Source: Devosia sp. 1566
GTDB taxonomy: Bacteria > Pseudomonadota > Alphaproteobacteria > Rhizobiales > Devosiaceae
DNA length: 64,000 nt
Assembly: GCF_004005995.1 (NCBI RefSeq)
Contig: NZ_CP034767.1
Location: 3,884,501-3,948,500 of the forward strand
Reading direction: 5' to 3'
Positions 33,588-42,560 of this stretch are shown piece after piece (within the stretch, counting starts at the first letter, position 1; each line of letters begins with the position of its first letter). The notes under the pieces were generated by a model. It was not told the DNA's origin. It saw only the letters and a list, made by a program, of their open reading frames with translations, and made no database searches. A program made the position numbers and the translations under genes.

Positions 33588-34805
33588 ATGAGCCAGATAT
33601 CTGCGGCCGCCCCGCCCAAACTGCTCCCCACCATTGTCCCTGACCGGGCGCCGCTCCTCGTGGCGAGCGCCATGCTTGTCCTGGGCTTTGCCCTCATTAC
33701 TTGGCAGGTCGACCTGCGACAGGGCGGGCTCTTCCTGATCGGCGCCGCCCTGGGCGTTGCGCTTTACCACGGCTCCTTTGGCTTCACCGGCGGCTGGCGA
33801 CGTATGGTGGTGGAAAAGCGCGGCCGCGGCATGCGCGCCCAGATGCTCGCCATCGGCGTGGCCGCGATCGCCATGATCCCCCTCGTGGCTGCCGGCAATA
33901 TCGGCGGCCAGGCCATGGTTGGCGCCATGGCCCCGGTCGGCCTTTCCGTCCTGCTCGGCGCCGCTATGTTCGGGTTGGGCATGCAACTGGGCGGCGGCTG
34001 CGGCTCGGGCACGCTGTTCACAGTTGGGGGCGGCTCCGCCCGGATGCTGGTGACGCTGGTCTTCTTCATTATCGGCGCCGTCGCCGGCACGGCCCATCTG
34101 CCGTTCTGGCTGCAGCAGCCCTCGCTGCCGCCGATCAGCATCGGTGCCGAACTGGGTGTCGGCTTTGCCATTGCCGTTACCATCGCGGGCCTGGCCATCG
34201 TGGCGCTAATCACCGCGCTGGTGGAAAAGCGCGTGCATGGCAATATCGAGCACGAACCGGCGCCGGTTCGGGCCGATTGGGGCTGGATCCTGCGTGGACC
34301 CTGGCCTCTCGTGGGTGCCGGTCTGGTGCTGGCGCTGCTCAATGTTGCCACGCTTCTGCTGGCCGGCCACCCCTGGTCGATCACCTATGGCTTCGGGCTT
34401 TGGGGCGCCAAGATCGCCCAGGCCGTCGGCATCGATGTCGCCAGCTGGGAGTTCTGGACCTGGCCGGCGCAGGCCCAGGCCCTGCAGTCCAGCGTTTTGG
34501 CCGACACCGTTTCGGTGATGGATTTTGGCCTTGTGCTCGGCGCCGCCGCTGCCGCCGCCATCGCCGGCAAGTTCGCGCCCAAGGCTGCCTTGCCTCTCGG
34601 CTCGCTGCTTGCTGCCATTGTTGGGGGCCTCCTCATGGGCTACGGCGCCCGCCTGTCCTTTGGCTGCAATATCGGCGCGCTGTTTTCGGGCATCGCCACC
34701 GGCAGCCTGCATGGCTGGCTCTGGTTTGCCGCAGCTTTCGTGGGCTCGTTCTTCGGCATTGCCCTGCGGCCGGTATTCGGACTTGATGGACTGGCCAAGA
34801 AATGA
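33588..34805 (+). CDS. YeeE/YedE-family sulfur (thiosulfate) transporter
   Basis: 405-residue integral membrane protein with about ten spans in two repeated halves. Each half contains the conserved Cys-centred motif (GMQLGGGCGSGT near residue 131 and LSFGCNIGALFSG near residue 360). In the structurally studied TsuA/YeeE thiosulfate importer such cysteines relay the substrate. A start at the ATG at 33588 is plausible. Its TGA overlaps the next ATG (ATGA), coupling it to the Pro/Ala/Cys-rich protein. Confidence 0.9.
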   Translation: MSQISAAAPPKLLPTIVPDRAPLLVASAMLVLGFALITWQVDLRQGGLFLIGAALGVALYHGSFGFTGGWRRMVVEKRGRGMRAQMLAIGVAAIAMIPLVAAGNIGGQAMVGAMAPVGLSVLLGAAMFGLGMQLGGGCGSGTLFTVGGGSARMLVTLVFFIIGAVAGTAHLPFWLQQPSLPPISIGAELGVGFAIAVTIAGLAIVALITALVEKRVHGNIEHEPAPVRADWGWILRGPWPLVGAGLVLALLNVATLLLAGHPWSITYGFGLWGAKIAQAVGIDVASWEFWTWPAQAQALQSSVLADTVSVMDFGLVLGAAAAAAIAGKFAPKAALPLGSLLAAIVGGLLMGYGARLSFGCNIGALFSGIATGSLHGWLWFAAAFVGSFFGIALRPVFGLDGLAKK

Positions 34806-35239
34806 GCGCGCGTAACACCCTTCTGTTTGGCGCCGCTCTGGCCGTTTCCACTGCCGCGATCGCCTATGACCACCTGACCAATCCGGTGCCGCCGCGTCCG
34901 GGCACCCAGACCGCTGCCGCAGCGGGGGGTTCTGCCCCTTGTGCAGCCGCGCCCTGTGCTGCGGGGGCCTCTCCCTGCGCCGCCGGCGCGCCGGCCGCAC
35001 CCATGCGCGCGGCTCCCCCACCCCCAGCCGCTGCACCCTGCGCGGCCGGTGCGCCACAGCTGGCGGCGCCTCCGCCACCCCCGGCCACCCCGCCTGCTGC
35101 CGGCAAGGCACCGCCCCCGCCACCACCGCGGGCGACACCTCCGGCTCAGCCGCAGGCTGCGCTGGCTGCCCCGCCACCTCCGCCCAAGGCTAAGCCTGCG
35201 GGTGCGGAAGCGCCTGATCTGGTTCTGGACCCGTCCTGA
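34802..35239 (+). CDS. Pro/Ala-rich low-complexity protein with repeated PCAAG motifs
   Basis: 145 residues; I do not recognise the family. An N-terminal hydrophobic stretch (LLFGAALAVSTAAIAY) is a likely signal or anchor. The rest is Pro- and Ala-rich with four Cys in short repeats (SAPCAAAPCAAGASPC, then AAPCAAG) and polyproline runs, so it would be disordered and outside the cytoplasm. Start-stop overlap with the transporter gene and with nothing but one base before the next gene argues that it is translated. Surface cysteines beside a sulfur transporter and a secreted rhodanese suggest a thiol or persulfide carrier, or an envelope-spanning spacer; both are inference. Confidence 0.7.
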   Translation: MSARNTLLFGAALAVSTAAIAYDHLTNPVPPRPGTQTAAAAGGSAPCAAAPCAAGASPCAAGAPAAPMRAAPPPPAAAPCAAGAPQLAAPPPPPATPPAAGKAPPPPPPRATPPAQPQAALAAPPPPPKAKPAGAEAPDLVLDPS

Positions 35240-35240
35240 G

Positions 35241-35825
35241 ATGAGTGAGGACGCCCGCCGGCAGGCCCTGGCTGAAGTCGCCTTTTGCGAGACAATCCTC
35301 GCCAAGGGCGGCCTCAATGTGCTGAGCGAAACATTTGCCGGCGTGACCACGATTGAGGCATGGGAGCATTATCCCCCCGGCGATGTGTTCGACCCTGCGA
35401 GCAATTCCCAATGGTTCTACCATTGCCACCCGGCAGAGGAAGGCGCGCGCGAGCACGGCCATTTCCACTGCTTCCTGCGCCCGGAGGGTCCCGCCGGTCC
35501 CATCCACCATCTGGTGGCGATCGGCGTCGATGGTGAAGGGCGCTTGCTGCGCCTCTTCACCTCCAATCAATGGGTGGTAGGCGACGACTGGGCCGATGCG
35601 TCCACGACGATCCCGCTGCTCGAGCGCTTCGACATGCAGATGCCCCGGCCCTCTTATCTGGTGAACCGGTGGCTGACGGCGATCATCGTTGCCTATGGGG
35701 AGCAGATCGCGGACCTGCTGCGCCAGCGCGATGCAGCTCTGGCGGAAGGCGGCGGGGATATCGACGCCCGCCGCCAGGATCGTTCGCTCGAAGTGCTCTC
35801 AGAGTTCTTTCCGGCCGCCGCCTGA
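35241..35825 (+). CDS. His-rich conserved hypothetical protein (DUF6969-like)
   Basis: 194-residue cytoplasmic protein. Conserved-looking His clusters are WEHYPPGDVFD, WFYHCHP, REHGHFHCF and IHHLVAIG, resembling a metal-binding site. I believe this is the DUF6969 type but cannot confirm it. The ATG at 35241 is one base after the preceding stop. It is the last gene of the YeeE/YedE unit and converges with the epimerase at 35851. Confidence 0.75.
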   Translation: MSEDARRQALAEVAFCETILAKGGLNVLSETFAGVTTIEAWEHYPPGDVFDPASNSQWFYHCHPAEEGAREHGHFHCFLRPEGPAGPIHHLVAIGVDGEGRLLRLFTSNQWVVGDDWADASTTIPLLERFDMQMPRPSYLVNRWLTAIIVAYGEQIADLLRQRDAALAEGGGDIDARRQDRSLEVLSEFFPAAA

Positions 35826-35850
35826 GTCGACAGCCGGGTTTGTTGACCGG

Positions 35851-36699
35851 CTAAATTAACCGGTACTGCTTGGCCTTGTTGCGCAGGAACGGCAGGCCCT
35901 TGTCCATCACTTCCTCAAAGCTGTTGGCGACGGGCCGCCAAACCGCAAGGCCATAGGCAAGCTCGGGCGGCATGTTGATGAAGCTTTCCATGGCAATGCC
36001 GCCCTTGAAGCCGATAGCGGCGAGGGTTGCATAGATTTCGTCCCAATCGCAGGTGCCTTCGCCGGGGGTACCGCGATCGGATTCCGACATATGGATATAC
36101 CGCAGCAGGTCCCCGGCATCGATGATGCCGTTGCCCGCGCCCTTTTCCTCGATATTCATGTGGTAGGTATCGAGGTGAACGAAGATATTGTCGGCGCCCA
36201 CCTTTTCGATCATCCAGCGGGCCTGTGCTGCCGTGTTGATCAGGTGGTTCTCGTAGCGATTGACGGGCTCGATGCCAAAGGCCAAGCCGACTTGCTTGGC
36301 ATGACGCGCCGCCGCTTCCAGCGCCCGGGCCATGTTGTCATATTCCTGCGCCGTGGGGGGCAGCCCGCTGCGCTGGCCGATGCCGCCATAGGTGACGCCC
36401 GACAGGGCCTCCGCCCCCATGGCTGCGGCAACATCCATGACATGCTTGAGATGGGCGATCCCCGCTTCTGGATCAACCGAAGGCCAGCTGCCCTCAGGCA
36501 GGCCGAGCGAGCAGACCGCCCGCATATTGTGCTGCTCGAGCAGCGATCTTGTATGAGCCGGATCCACCACACCCGGGTTGACCAGGGCGATTTCGATGAA
36601 ATCCATCTTGTAGGCCGCAGCGGCGGCAACCGTGCGCTCCGCTCCGGCCCGATCCCAGTTCATCGTCCACATGCTGGTGTGAACACCAAAGCCTTGCAT
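35851..36699 (-). CDS. Ketose 3-epimerase (D-tagatose/D-psicose 3-epimerase family)
   Basis: 282-residue TIM-barrel sugar isomerase/epimerase. The metal and catalytic set of the D-tagatose/D-psicose 3-epimerases is visible: Glu in GIEPVNRYENH, Asp in VHLDTYHMNIEE, His in IHMSESDRG and Glu in AMESF. These enzymes invert C3 of free ketoses. It is the last gene of the pentitol operon (regulator, binding protein, ATPase, permease, dehydrogenase, kinase, epimerase), so it probably converts a ketose made by the dehydrogenase into the form taken by the kinase. Confidence 0.88.
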   Translation of the reverse strand: MQGFGVHTSMWTMNWDRAGAERTVAAAAAYKMDFIEIALVNPGVVDPAHTRSLLEQHNMRAVCSLGLPEGSWPSVDPEAGIAHLKHVMDVAAAMGAEALSGVTYGGIGQRSGLPPTAQEYDNMARALEAAARHAKQVGLAFGIEPVNRYENHLINTAAQARWMIEKVGADNIFVHLDTYHMNIEEKGAGNGIIDAGDLLRYIHMSESDRGTPGEGTCDWDEIYATLAAIGFKGGIAMESFINMPPELAYGLAVWRPVANSFEEVMDKGLPFLRNKAKQYRLI

Positions 36700-36771
36700 T
36701 GCCTTTTCCTCTTCTCGTCAGAAATCTTGACTACGGTGCCGTCTTAAATAGCCAGAAACCAACATGGCGCC

Positions 36772-38391
36772 TCAGAACCGATGGGCGGCGGCAAGGTTGC
36801 GGAGGTCCCGCGCCGTAGCCTGCAAGGTGAGGAACGCCTGGTAGCGGAAATCCTGCAGCGCCCGCAGGTCAGGGTTGGGCAAGCAGCGCGCCGCTACGCG
36901 GGACATAGCCGGCATTGCCGTTTGCAGGTCCGGGTAAAGGTTCGACGCCACTGCGCCCAGCATGGCCGAACCCAACAGCACGGGTTCGGGGCATTCGGTG
37001 ATATCGACCGGCAGCCCCGTGGCATCGGCGAGCAATTGCCGGGTCAGCGGATGGGCGCCGGCGCCACCGCTGATGCTGATCGTTCCCACCGGAGCGCCAT
37101 GAGCCGCCTGCGTCTCGATGATCTGGCGCAGGCCATAGCCCAACCCGCAAATGCCGGCGACGTAAAGGGCCACCAGCGAGTCGGGACCCGATTCCATGCC
37201 TTGGCCCATGAGCACGGCGCGGGCATGCGGATCGGCAAAGGGCGCGCGGTTGCCCAAAAATTCCGGCACCACATGCAGGTCGTCGGCCAGCCGCACCGTG
37301 GCGCTGGCGTTGCCGGCGAGCTGCAAGGCGCGATCGGCCAGCCATCCCGGCAGGGACATGCCGGCCGCTTTTGCTAAGGCCGTCGCTTCCGCATTGCCGG
37401 GATGCAGTTTTACGAGCTGGTCGATGGCCGCTCCGGCCGCCGACTGCCCGCCTTCGTTGAGCCAGGCGCCGGGCACCATGGCCGAATAATAGGGTCCCCA
37501 GACACCCGGCACAAAGGCCGGTTTTTTGGTGGTCGTCATGGTGCACGATGAGGTGCCGAACACATAGCCAAGGCAGCGCGTGGCGTCGCCACCGGCCGCA
37601 ACCGTGCCCAACCCACCCGCATGGGCGTCGATCAACCCGGCTGCCACGGCCGTGCCCGGCAACAGGCCCATCGCTTGTGCGGCGGTTTCGGTCAGCCCCT
37701 GTCCCAGCGGCGTGCCGGGGTCAACCACGCTTTGCCCGATACGCTCGAAGTCCTGGTCGGCCAGGTCCGCCAGGCCAATCTGGCGGAAATAACTCGCATC
37801 CCAACGACGCTCATGCGCCAGATAGGTCCATTTGCAGGTGACCGTGCAGGCCGAGCGATCCAGCGCCCCGCTGGCTTTCCAGGTCAAGAAATCCGTGAGG
37901 TCAAAGAAATTAGCGGCGCGGACATAGATGTCCGGGCGATGCTCGCTCAACCACAGCAGTTTCGGGGTTTCCATCTCGGGCGAAATGCGGCCGCCCACAT
38001 ATTGCAGCACGGGATGGCCCTGCGCATTGATGCGCTCGGTCTGCTCCAGCGCCCGATGATCCATCCAGACGATGATGTCGCGTTCGGGATGGGCGGGGTC
38101 GCCCACCGGCAGGCTTTCGCCCTGGGGGCCCAGCACGACCAGCGAGCAGGTGGCATCGAACCCAAGCCCGCGCACATCGGCCGGGTCGATCCCGGCTCGG
38201 GCCACGCTTTGCCGAACCGTTTCGCAAACGGCCTGCCAGACTTGCGCGCTGGATTGCTCGGCAATGCCGCCGTCCTCGCGGTGCATGTCGATATTGCGGC
38301 GCGCCGTGGCCAGCATGCGGCCATCTGTGTCGAACACGCCGGCTCGCGCTGAGCCGGTGCCGACATCAACCCCGATAACATAGCTGGCCAT
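36772..38391 (-). CDS. FGGY-family pentulose kinase (D-ribulokinase-like)
   Basis: 539-residue two-domain sugar kinase. The N-terminal phosphate loop is GVDVGTGSARAGVFD. The sugar contact region is WMDHRA, then AGLIDAHAGGLG, and the C-terminal adenosine motif is ISISGGAGAHPLTRQLLAD. Size and the WMDHRA/DAHAG segments match the FGGY ribulokinase group (about 540 residues), which is longer than xylulokinases. With the ribitol-dehydrogenase-like gene it would give D-ribulose 5-phosphate. Lies in the LacI-controlled operon. Confidence 0.9.
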   Translation of the reverse strand: MASYVIGVDVGTGSARAGVFDTDGRMLATARRNIDMHREDGGIAEQSSAQVWQAVCETVRQSVARAGIDPADVRGLGFDATCSLVVLGPQGESLPVGDPAHPERDIIVWMDHRALEQTERINAQGHPVLQYVGGRISPEMETPKLLWLSEHRPDIYVRAANFFDLTDFLTWKASGALDRSACTVTCKWTYLAHERRWDASYFRQIGLADLADQDFERIGQSVVDPGTPLGQGLTETAAQAMGLLPGTAVAAGLIDAHAGGLGTVAAGGDATRCLGYVFGTSSCTMTTTKKPAFVPGVWGPYYSAMVPGAWLNEGGQSAAGAAIDQLVKLHPGNAEATALAKAAGMSLPGWLADRALQLAGNASATVRLADDLHVVPEFLGNRAPFADPHARAVLMGQGMESGPDSLVALYVAGICGLGYGLRQIIETQAAHGAPVGTISISGGAGAHPLTRQLLADATGLPVDITECPEPVLLGSAMLGAVASNLYPDLQTAMPAMSRVAARCLPNPDLRALQDFRYQAFLTLQATARDLRNLAAAHRF

Positions 38392-38414
38392 GGCGGTCTC
38401 TCCCCTAGCCCGTG

Positions 38415-39146
38415 TCAGACGCGATCGAAACTGGTGGGGAGCACGATCATGTCGCGGATCGTCACCGTGCGCTTACGCGTGAGCATAAAAACAATGGCGT
38501 CCGACACTTCCTCGGGACCCATGAGGCTGCCGGCTTCCTTGGCCTTGCGCAGATTCTCCTCGGGCCAGTCGGCCAGCAGGGCCGAAACCACTGGCCCCGG
38601 CGAGACCTGGCCGACGCGGATACCATGGGGAATGAGCTGGCGGCGCATGCCCTGCACAAAGCTCGTAATGGCCCATTTGGAGCCCGAATAAACCGGCTCC
38701 CAATAGGTCGGGAAATGCCCGGCCACCGAGCAGGTAACGAGGATATCGCCGGTCTTGCGCTCCATCATATGGGGCAAAACGCCATGCACATTCTTCATCA
38801 CCGCATTGACGTTGAGATTGAGCATCCGGTCGATGGCTTCGGGCGTGGTTTCAAGCAGATCGCCGCCGACATAGGTGCCGGCATTGCAGTAAAGGATGTC
38901 GATATGAGGCACCTTGGCGAGGATCTCGGGCACCATGGCGTCGCAGCTTCCGGCATCGAGCAGGTCGGTGACCTGGACCACCGCCTTGTCGCCCAGTTCG
39001 CCCGCAAGCGCCGTCAGTGCCGCCTCGTTGCGGTCGACCATCACCACCGTCGCGCCTTCCTTGAGCAGGGCCTTGGTCGTTGCCAAGCCGATGCCCGAAG
39101 CCGCCCCGGTGATCACCGCGATCTTGCCTTGCAGGGGTTCCGCCAT
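38415..39146 (-). CDS. SDR-family oxidoreductase, probable ribitol 2-dehydrogenase
   Basis: 243-residue short-chain dehydrogenase. The NAD(P) motif is TGAASGIG (about residues 14-21), with VDRNEA after strand 2, where Asp favours NAD. The active site is Ser in LVTCSVAG, Tyr in YSGSK and Lys in the same motif. The overall pattern resembles rhizobial ribitol dehydrogenases. A kinase and an epimerase follow, so oxidation of ribitol (or another pentitol) to a ketopentose is the most likely job. A 121-bp gap with a stem-loop (39209-39233) separates it from the permease. Confidence 0.87.
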   Translation of the reverse strand: MAEPLQGKIAVITGAASGIGLATTKALLKEGATVVMVDRNEAALTALAGELGDKAVVQVTDLLDAGSCDAMVPEILAKVPHIDILYCNAGTYVGGDLLETTPEAIDRMLNLNVNAVMKNVHGVLPHMMERKTGDILVTCSVAGHFPTYWEPVYSGSKWAITSFVQGMRRQLIPHGIRVGQVSPGPVVSALLADWPEENLRKAKEAGSLMGPEEVSDAIVFMLTRKRTVTIRDMIVLPTSFDRV

Positions 39147-39267
39147 TCTTGTTCTCCTGGATAAAGGGGTTGAAGCGGGCCGCAGCCTTGTGGCTCACCC
39201 AAACTGTTGCTGATGGCGGGTTTGCCCATCAGCCTGATTCTTGCATGCCCGCGGGCAGTTTTGGCTC

Positions 39268-40527
39268 TCAAGCCCGCCCATGCGAGGCGCGCGAGCGCCG
39301 GGCCAGCGAATCCACGATCACGGCGATGGCCAGCACGGCACCGGTGATCATGTAGCGCAGGGACGAATTGAGGTTGAGCAGGGTCAGCCCATTGGCGATG
39401 GCCTGGATGACGATGATGCCTAGGAGCGCCGAATAGGCACTGCCCCGCCCGCCAAAGAGGCTCGTGCCGCCGATCACCGCTGCGGCAATGGCGTTGAGGT
39501 TCACGTCGCCCGTGCCGGCCTGCTGGCTCGAGGACGCCAGGCGCGACGCCGCCAGCACGCCGCCCAGCGCGGCAAAGGTCGAGCACAGGATAAAGGCACT
39601 GGCATAGATGCGCCGCACATTGATGCCGGCGCGGCGGGCCGCTTCCTTGTTGCCGCCTACCGCCTGCATGGAGCGGCCCCATTTGGTGCGGGTAAAGGCG
39701 TAATCCATGATGATGACCAGCGCCACAAAGAGGCCGAACATCCAGGGCACGCCCCGGCCGAGATTGAGGTAATATACCGCTCCCTCGATCACGAGGGTCA
39801 ACACCGCGGCCTTGAACAAGAGCCCGCCCATGCCCCCGGCACTCAGATTAGCCGCGCGCCGGCGCTGGATCGTCCGCATACCCAGAACGATGGTGAAAAT
39901 CCCGGGCAGCAAGCCCAGCGCATGGGAGAGCCATTTAGGCATCATCAGGATCTGCCCGAACATCACCAGCGGCGACTGATAGGGCAGGTTGATCGAGCCG
40001 GCATTACCCAGGATGTAAAGCTGCAGACCCAAAAGAGCGAGTAGCCCCGCAAGCGTGGCCACAAAGCTTGGCATCCCAAGCCGATTGTAGAGCAGCGCAT
40101 AGATGCTGCCGACGACGACGCCGGCGAGGAGGGCAGCAAGGAGCGCGACCTCAAAAGGCCAGCCCTGCGTCACCCAAAGCGAGCCGAACAGGGCGGAAGC
40201 CAGCCCGCTCATCGAGCCAACCGACAGGTCGATCTCGCCCAGCATCAGCACGCAAACAATGCCAAGCGAAATGATGCCGACCGTGGCGCAATCGAACAGC
40301 AGGTTCACGAGGTTGTTGGGCGCCAGATAAACTGGGTTGAGGGCGCTGAACACCAGCGAGATCACCACCAGCCCGACGGCAACGGGCAGCATGCCGAGAT
40401 CGCCCGAACGCACCCGGTCGAAAAAGCCTCGGATCGCGCCCGAGACGCCCTCGTCATGCCGGACGCGTACATCGCTGCGGTCCAGTTCACGGGAAGCCTC
40501 AGGCTTTACCTGATCGAGCTGGCTCAT
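39268..40527 (-). CDS. Sugar ABC transporter permease (XylH/RbsC type)
   Basis: 419-residue permease with about ten spans, longer than RbsC (about 320) and close to XylH. Family marks include FDCATVGIISLGIVCVLMLGE and DLSVGSMSGL near residues 83-112, and INVRRIYASAFI near residue 305. It overlaps the ATPase gene by ATGA. A pentitol or pentose substrate is inferred from the catabolic genes. Confidence 0.92.
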   Translation of the reverse strand: MSQLDQVKPEASRELDRSDVRVRHDEGVSGAIRGFFDRVRSGDLGMLPVAVGLVVISLVFSALNPVYLAPNNLVNLLFDCATVGIISLGIVCVLMLGEIDLSVGSMSGLASALFGSLWVTQGWPFEVALLAALLAGVVVGSIYALLYNRLGMPSFVATLAGLLALLGLQLYILGNAGSINLPYQSPLVMFGQILMMPKWLSHALGLLPGIFTIVLGMRTIQRRRAANLSAGGMGGLLFKAAVLTLVIEGAVYYLNLGRGVPWMFGLFVALVIIMDYAFTRTKWGRSMQAVGGNKEAARRAGINVRRIYASAFILCSTFAALGGVLAASRLASSSQQAGTGDVNLNAIAAAVIGGTSLFGGRGSAYSALLGIIVIQAIANGLTLLNLNSSLRYMITGAVLAIAVIVDSLARRSRASHGRA

Positions 40528-41348
40528 CGCATTGCCTCCTGGTCGGATGTGTCCGCAGCAAGTTGTTTGCGGCTCATGCGCCGCGACACGGCGTTTTCAG
40601 TAGCGCCGGTGATGGCCGCCACCAGCTCGTGGTTGGAATCCTCGGGCGTGAACACGCCATTGTTGCGGCCCAGGCGCAGCACGACAATGCGGTCCGCGAC
40701 TGCCCGCACATCCTCCATGTTGTGGCTGATCATCAGCACACCCAGCCCCCGCGCGCGAACCCGCTCGATCAGGTTCAACACTTCGGCGGTCTGCGCCACG
40801 CCAAGAGCGGCAGTGGGCTCGTCAAGCATGATGAGCTTGGGTTCCAGCAGCAGCGAGCGAGCGATGGCTACGGTCTGGCGCTGCCCGCCCGAGAGCGACG
40901 CCACCGGCTCGCGCACCGAAGGAATGCGGGCGGACAGCTCGTTAAGCAGCGTCCAGGCGCGCACTTCCATCGCCACCTCATCAAGGCGCCAGGGGTTCTG
41001 CTCGCGCCCAAGATAGATATTGGCGACAACATCGAGGTTTTCGCACAGCGCCAGATCCTGGAACACCGTGGCGATGCCAAGATTAAGCGCTGCGGCGGGG
41101 CTGTCGAGGCTCACCTCTTGCCCATTGAAACGGATAGTGCCTGCCGACGGCTGGTGCACGCCAGCCAGGATCTTGACAAGGGTCGACTTGCCAGCGCCGT
41201 TGTCGCCCACCAGCGCCACGACCTCGCCAGCATGCACCTCTAGCTCGATATCGGTCAGCGCTGATACCGCGCCGAAATTCTTGGAAATGCCACGCAGGCT
41301 GAGTACCGGCTCGCCAGTATGCTGCGCAGTTGATGACTGGTCGGACAT
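40524..41348 (-). CDS. Sugar ABC transporter ATP-binding protein, single-domain (FrcA type)
   Basis: 274-residue ATPase with a single nucleotide-binding domain. RbsA and XylG have two, so this is the FrcA-like half-size type working as a homodimer. Walker A is GDNGAGKSTLVK, signature LSGGQRQTVAIARSLLLEP, Walker B IMLDEPTAAL and H-loop ISHNMEDV. Preceded by a stem-loop after the binding-protein gene. Confidence 0.93.
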   Translation of the reverse strand: MSDQSSTAQHTGEPVLSLRGISKNFGAVSALTDIELEVHAGEVVALVGDNGAGKSTLVKILAGVHQPSAGTIRFNGQEVSLDSPAAALNLGIATVFQDLALCENLDVVANIYLGREQNPWRLDEVAMEVRAWTLLNELSARIPSVREPVASLSGGQRQTVAIARSLLLEPKLIMLDEPTAALGVAQTAEVLNLIERVRARGLGVLMISHNMEDVRAVADRIVVLRLGRNNGVFTPEDSNHELVAAITGATENAVSRRMSRKQLAADTSDQEAMR

Positions 41349-41376
41349 GGCCTGCCCCTTCGCTCAGGAGAAACAT

Positions 41377-41403
41377 CCGCCCGGCCATGACCTGGCCGAG
41401 CGG
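41377..41403 (-). other. Intercistronic stem-loop after the sugar-binding protein gene
   Basis: CCGCCCGGCCA pairs with TGGCCGAGCGG (10 of 11 bases) around a five-base loop. It lies in the 67-bp gap between binding-protein and ATPase genes. Such hairpins often protect the binding-protein message; no T-tract is present. Confidence 0.55.
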
Positions 41404-41415
41404 ACGGGGTGGCGC

Positions 41416-42471
41416 TTACTCGAGAATGCCCAGTTCGCGGCAGCCTTCGGCATATTCACCCGTGCACACTTCCTCTGCGCTGGCGATGTCCTTGTCGAAG
41501 ATCTCGGCCTTGATGTTTTCGCGCGTCACCACAACCGGCACGAACAGCTCCGAGGGCGTGTCGTAAAGCGTCGTCTTGGCTTCGGGGGTTTCCCCGTTCA
41601 GCAGCTTGTAGGCGACTTGCGCCGCAGCAGCCGCCACGATCTCGGACGGCTTGGAGATGGTGTTGTACTGATCCCCCGAAATGATCAGCTGCAGTGCCGC
41701 GATCACCGCGTCATTGCCCGTGACGGGCGGAACGGGGTCAACGCCTGCCGCCTTGAACGCAGCGATGGCGCCGCCGGCAGTGCCGTCATTGGCCGCAGCC
41801 ACGCCCACGATCTGGTCGCCAAAGCGAGTGATCTGTCCGCTCGCCCATTGCTGGGCTTCGGCCGGCACCCAGTCGGGGGTATCGAACTCAGCCAGGGTCT
41901 CGTAGCCGGACGCATCGAGCGCCGAGTCAATGCCGTCCCGGATCAAGCCGGCTGCCGCGTCGGTGGGCGAACCATTGATCTGCAGCACCCCCGCGCCCTC
42001 GGGCACGCCCTCAGCCTTGAGGTGGTCCACCAGCGACTGCGCGATGGCCCGGCCAATACCTTCATTGTCGAAGGACACATAATAATCCGCCGGGGTATCG
42101 GGGATCGGGCGGTCATAGGCGATCACCTTGACGCCCTGGGCATGGGCCTGCTGCACCAGCGATGCGGCGGCCGAGGAGTCCACCGGGTCAAGCACGATCA
42201 CCGTGGCGCCCTGGGTAATGGCGGAGTTGAACTGTTGCTGCTGCAGCGCGGCATCAGCCGTGGCGTTCTGGTAGATCAGATTGCAGTTGGCGCAGAGCTT
42301 TTGCATCTCTGCCTGGAAGCCCGGCCAATCATGCTCCTCGTAGCGCGTGGAGCCCTGGTCCGGCATCAAAAAGGCAATCGTGGCATTTTCGGCCTGGGCG
42401 AAAGCTGGGGCCGCCATCAGCAAGCCAGCAAGCGTCGTCGCCAGCGCAGTTCCGATCAAAGTTCTAGACAT
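41416..42471 (-). CDS. Sugar ABC transporter substrate-binding protein (XylF/RbsB type)
   Basis: 351-residue periplasmic binding protein. The signal peptide is about residues 1-25 (ending APAFAQ). The fold pattern is that of the periplasmic-binding/LacI superfamily: IAFLMPDQG, ITQGATVIVLDPVD, VKVIAYDRPI and VAAANDGTAGG. It is nearest in pattern to XylF. Three Cys occur, two close together (LCANC), which is unusual for the family, plus one near the C-terminus. It follows the lacI-type gene on the same strand after about 90 bp. Confidence 0.92.
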   Translation of the reverse strand: MSRTLIGTALATTLAGLLMAAPAFAQAENATIAFLMPDQGSTRYEEHDWPGFQAEMQKLCANCNLIYQNATADAALQQQQFNSAITQGATVIVLDPVDSSAAASLVQQAHAQGVKVIAYDRPIPDTPADYYVSFDNEGIGRAIAQSLVDHLKAEGVPEGAGVLQINGSPTDAAAGLIRDGIDSALDASGYETLAEFDTPDWVPAEAQQWASGQITRFGDQIVGVAAANDGTAGGAIAAFKAAGVDPVPPVTGNDAVIAALQLIISGDQYNTISKPSEIVAAAAAQVAYKLLNGETPEAKTTLYDTPSELFVPVVVTRENIKAEIFDKDIASAEEVCTGEYAEGCRELGILE

Positions 42472-42560
42472 GTAGTCCTCCCATTGTGGTTGATTTCACT
42501 CACTCCCCCCGCCCGACTTTGTGTCTGGGCCGGGATTCCCTTGATTCTTCCTGGCGGCGC

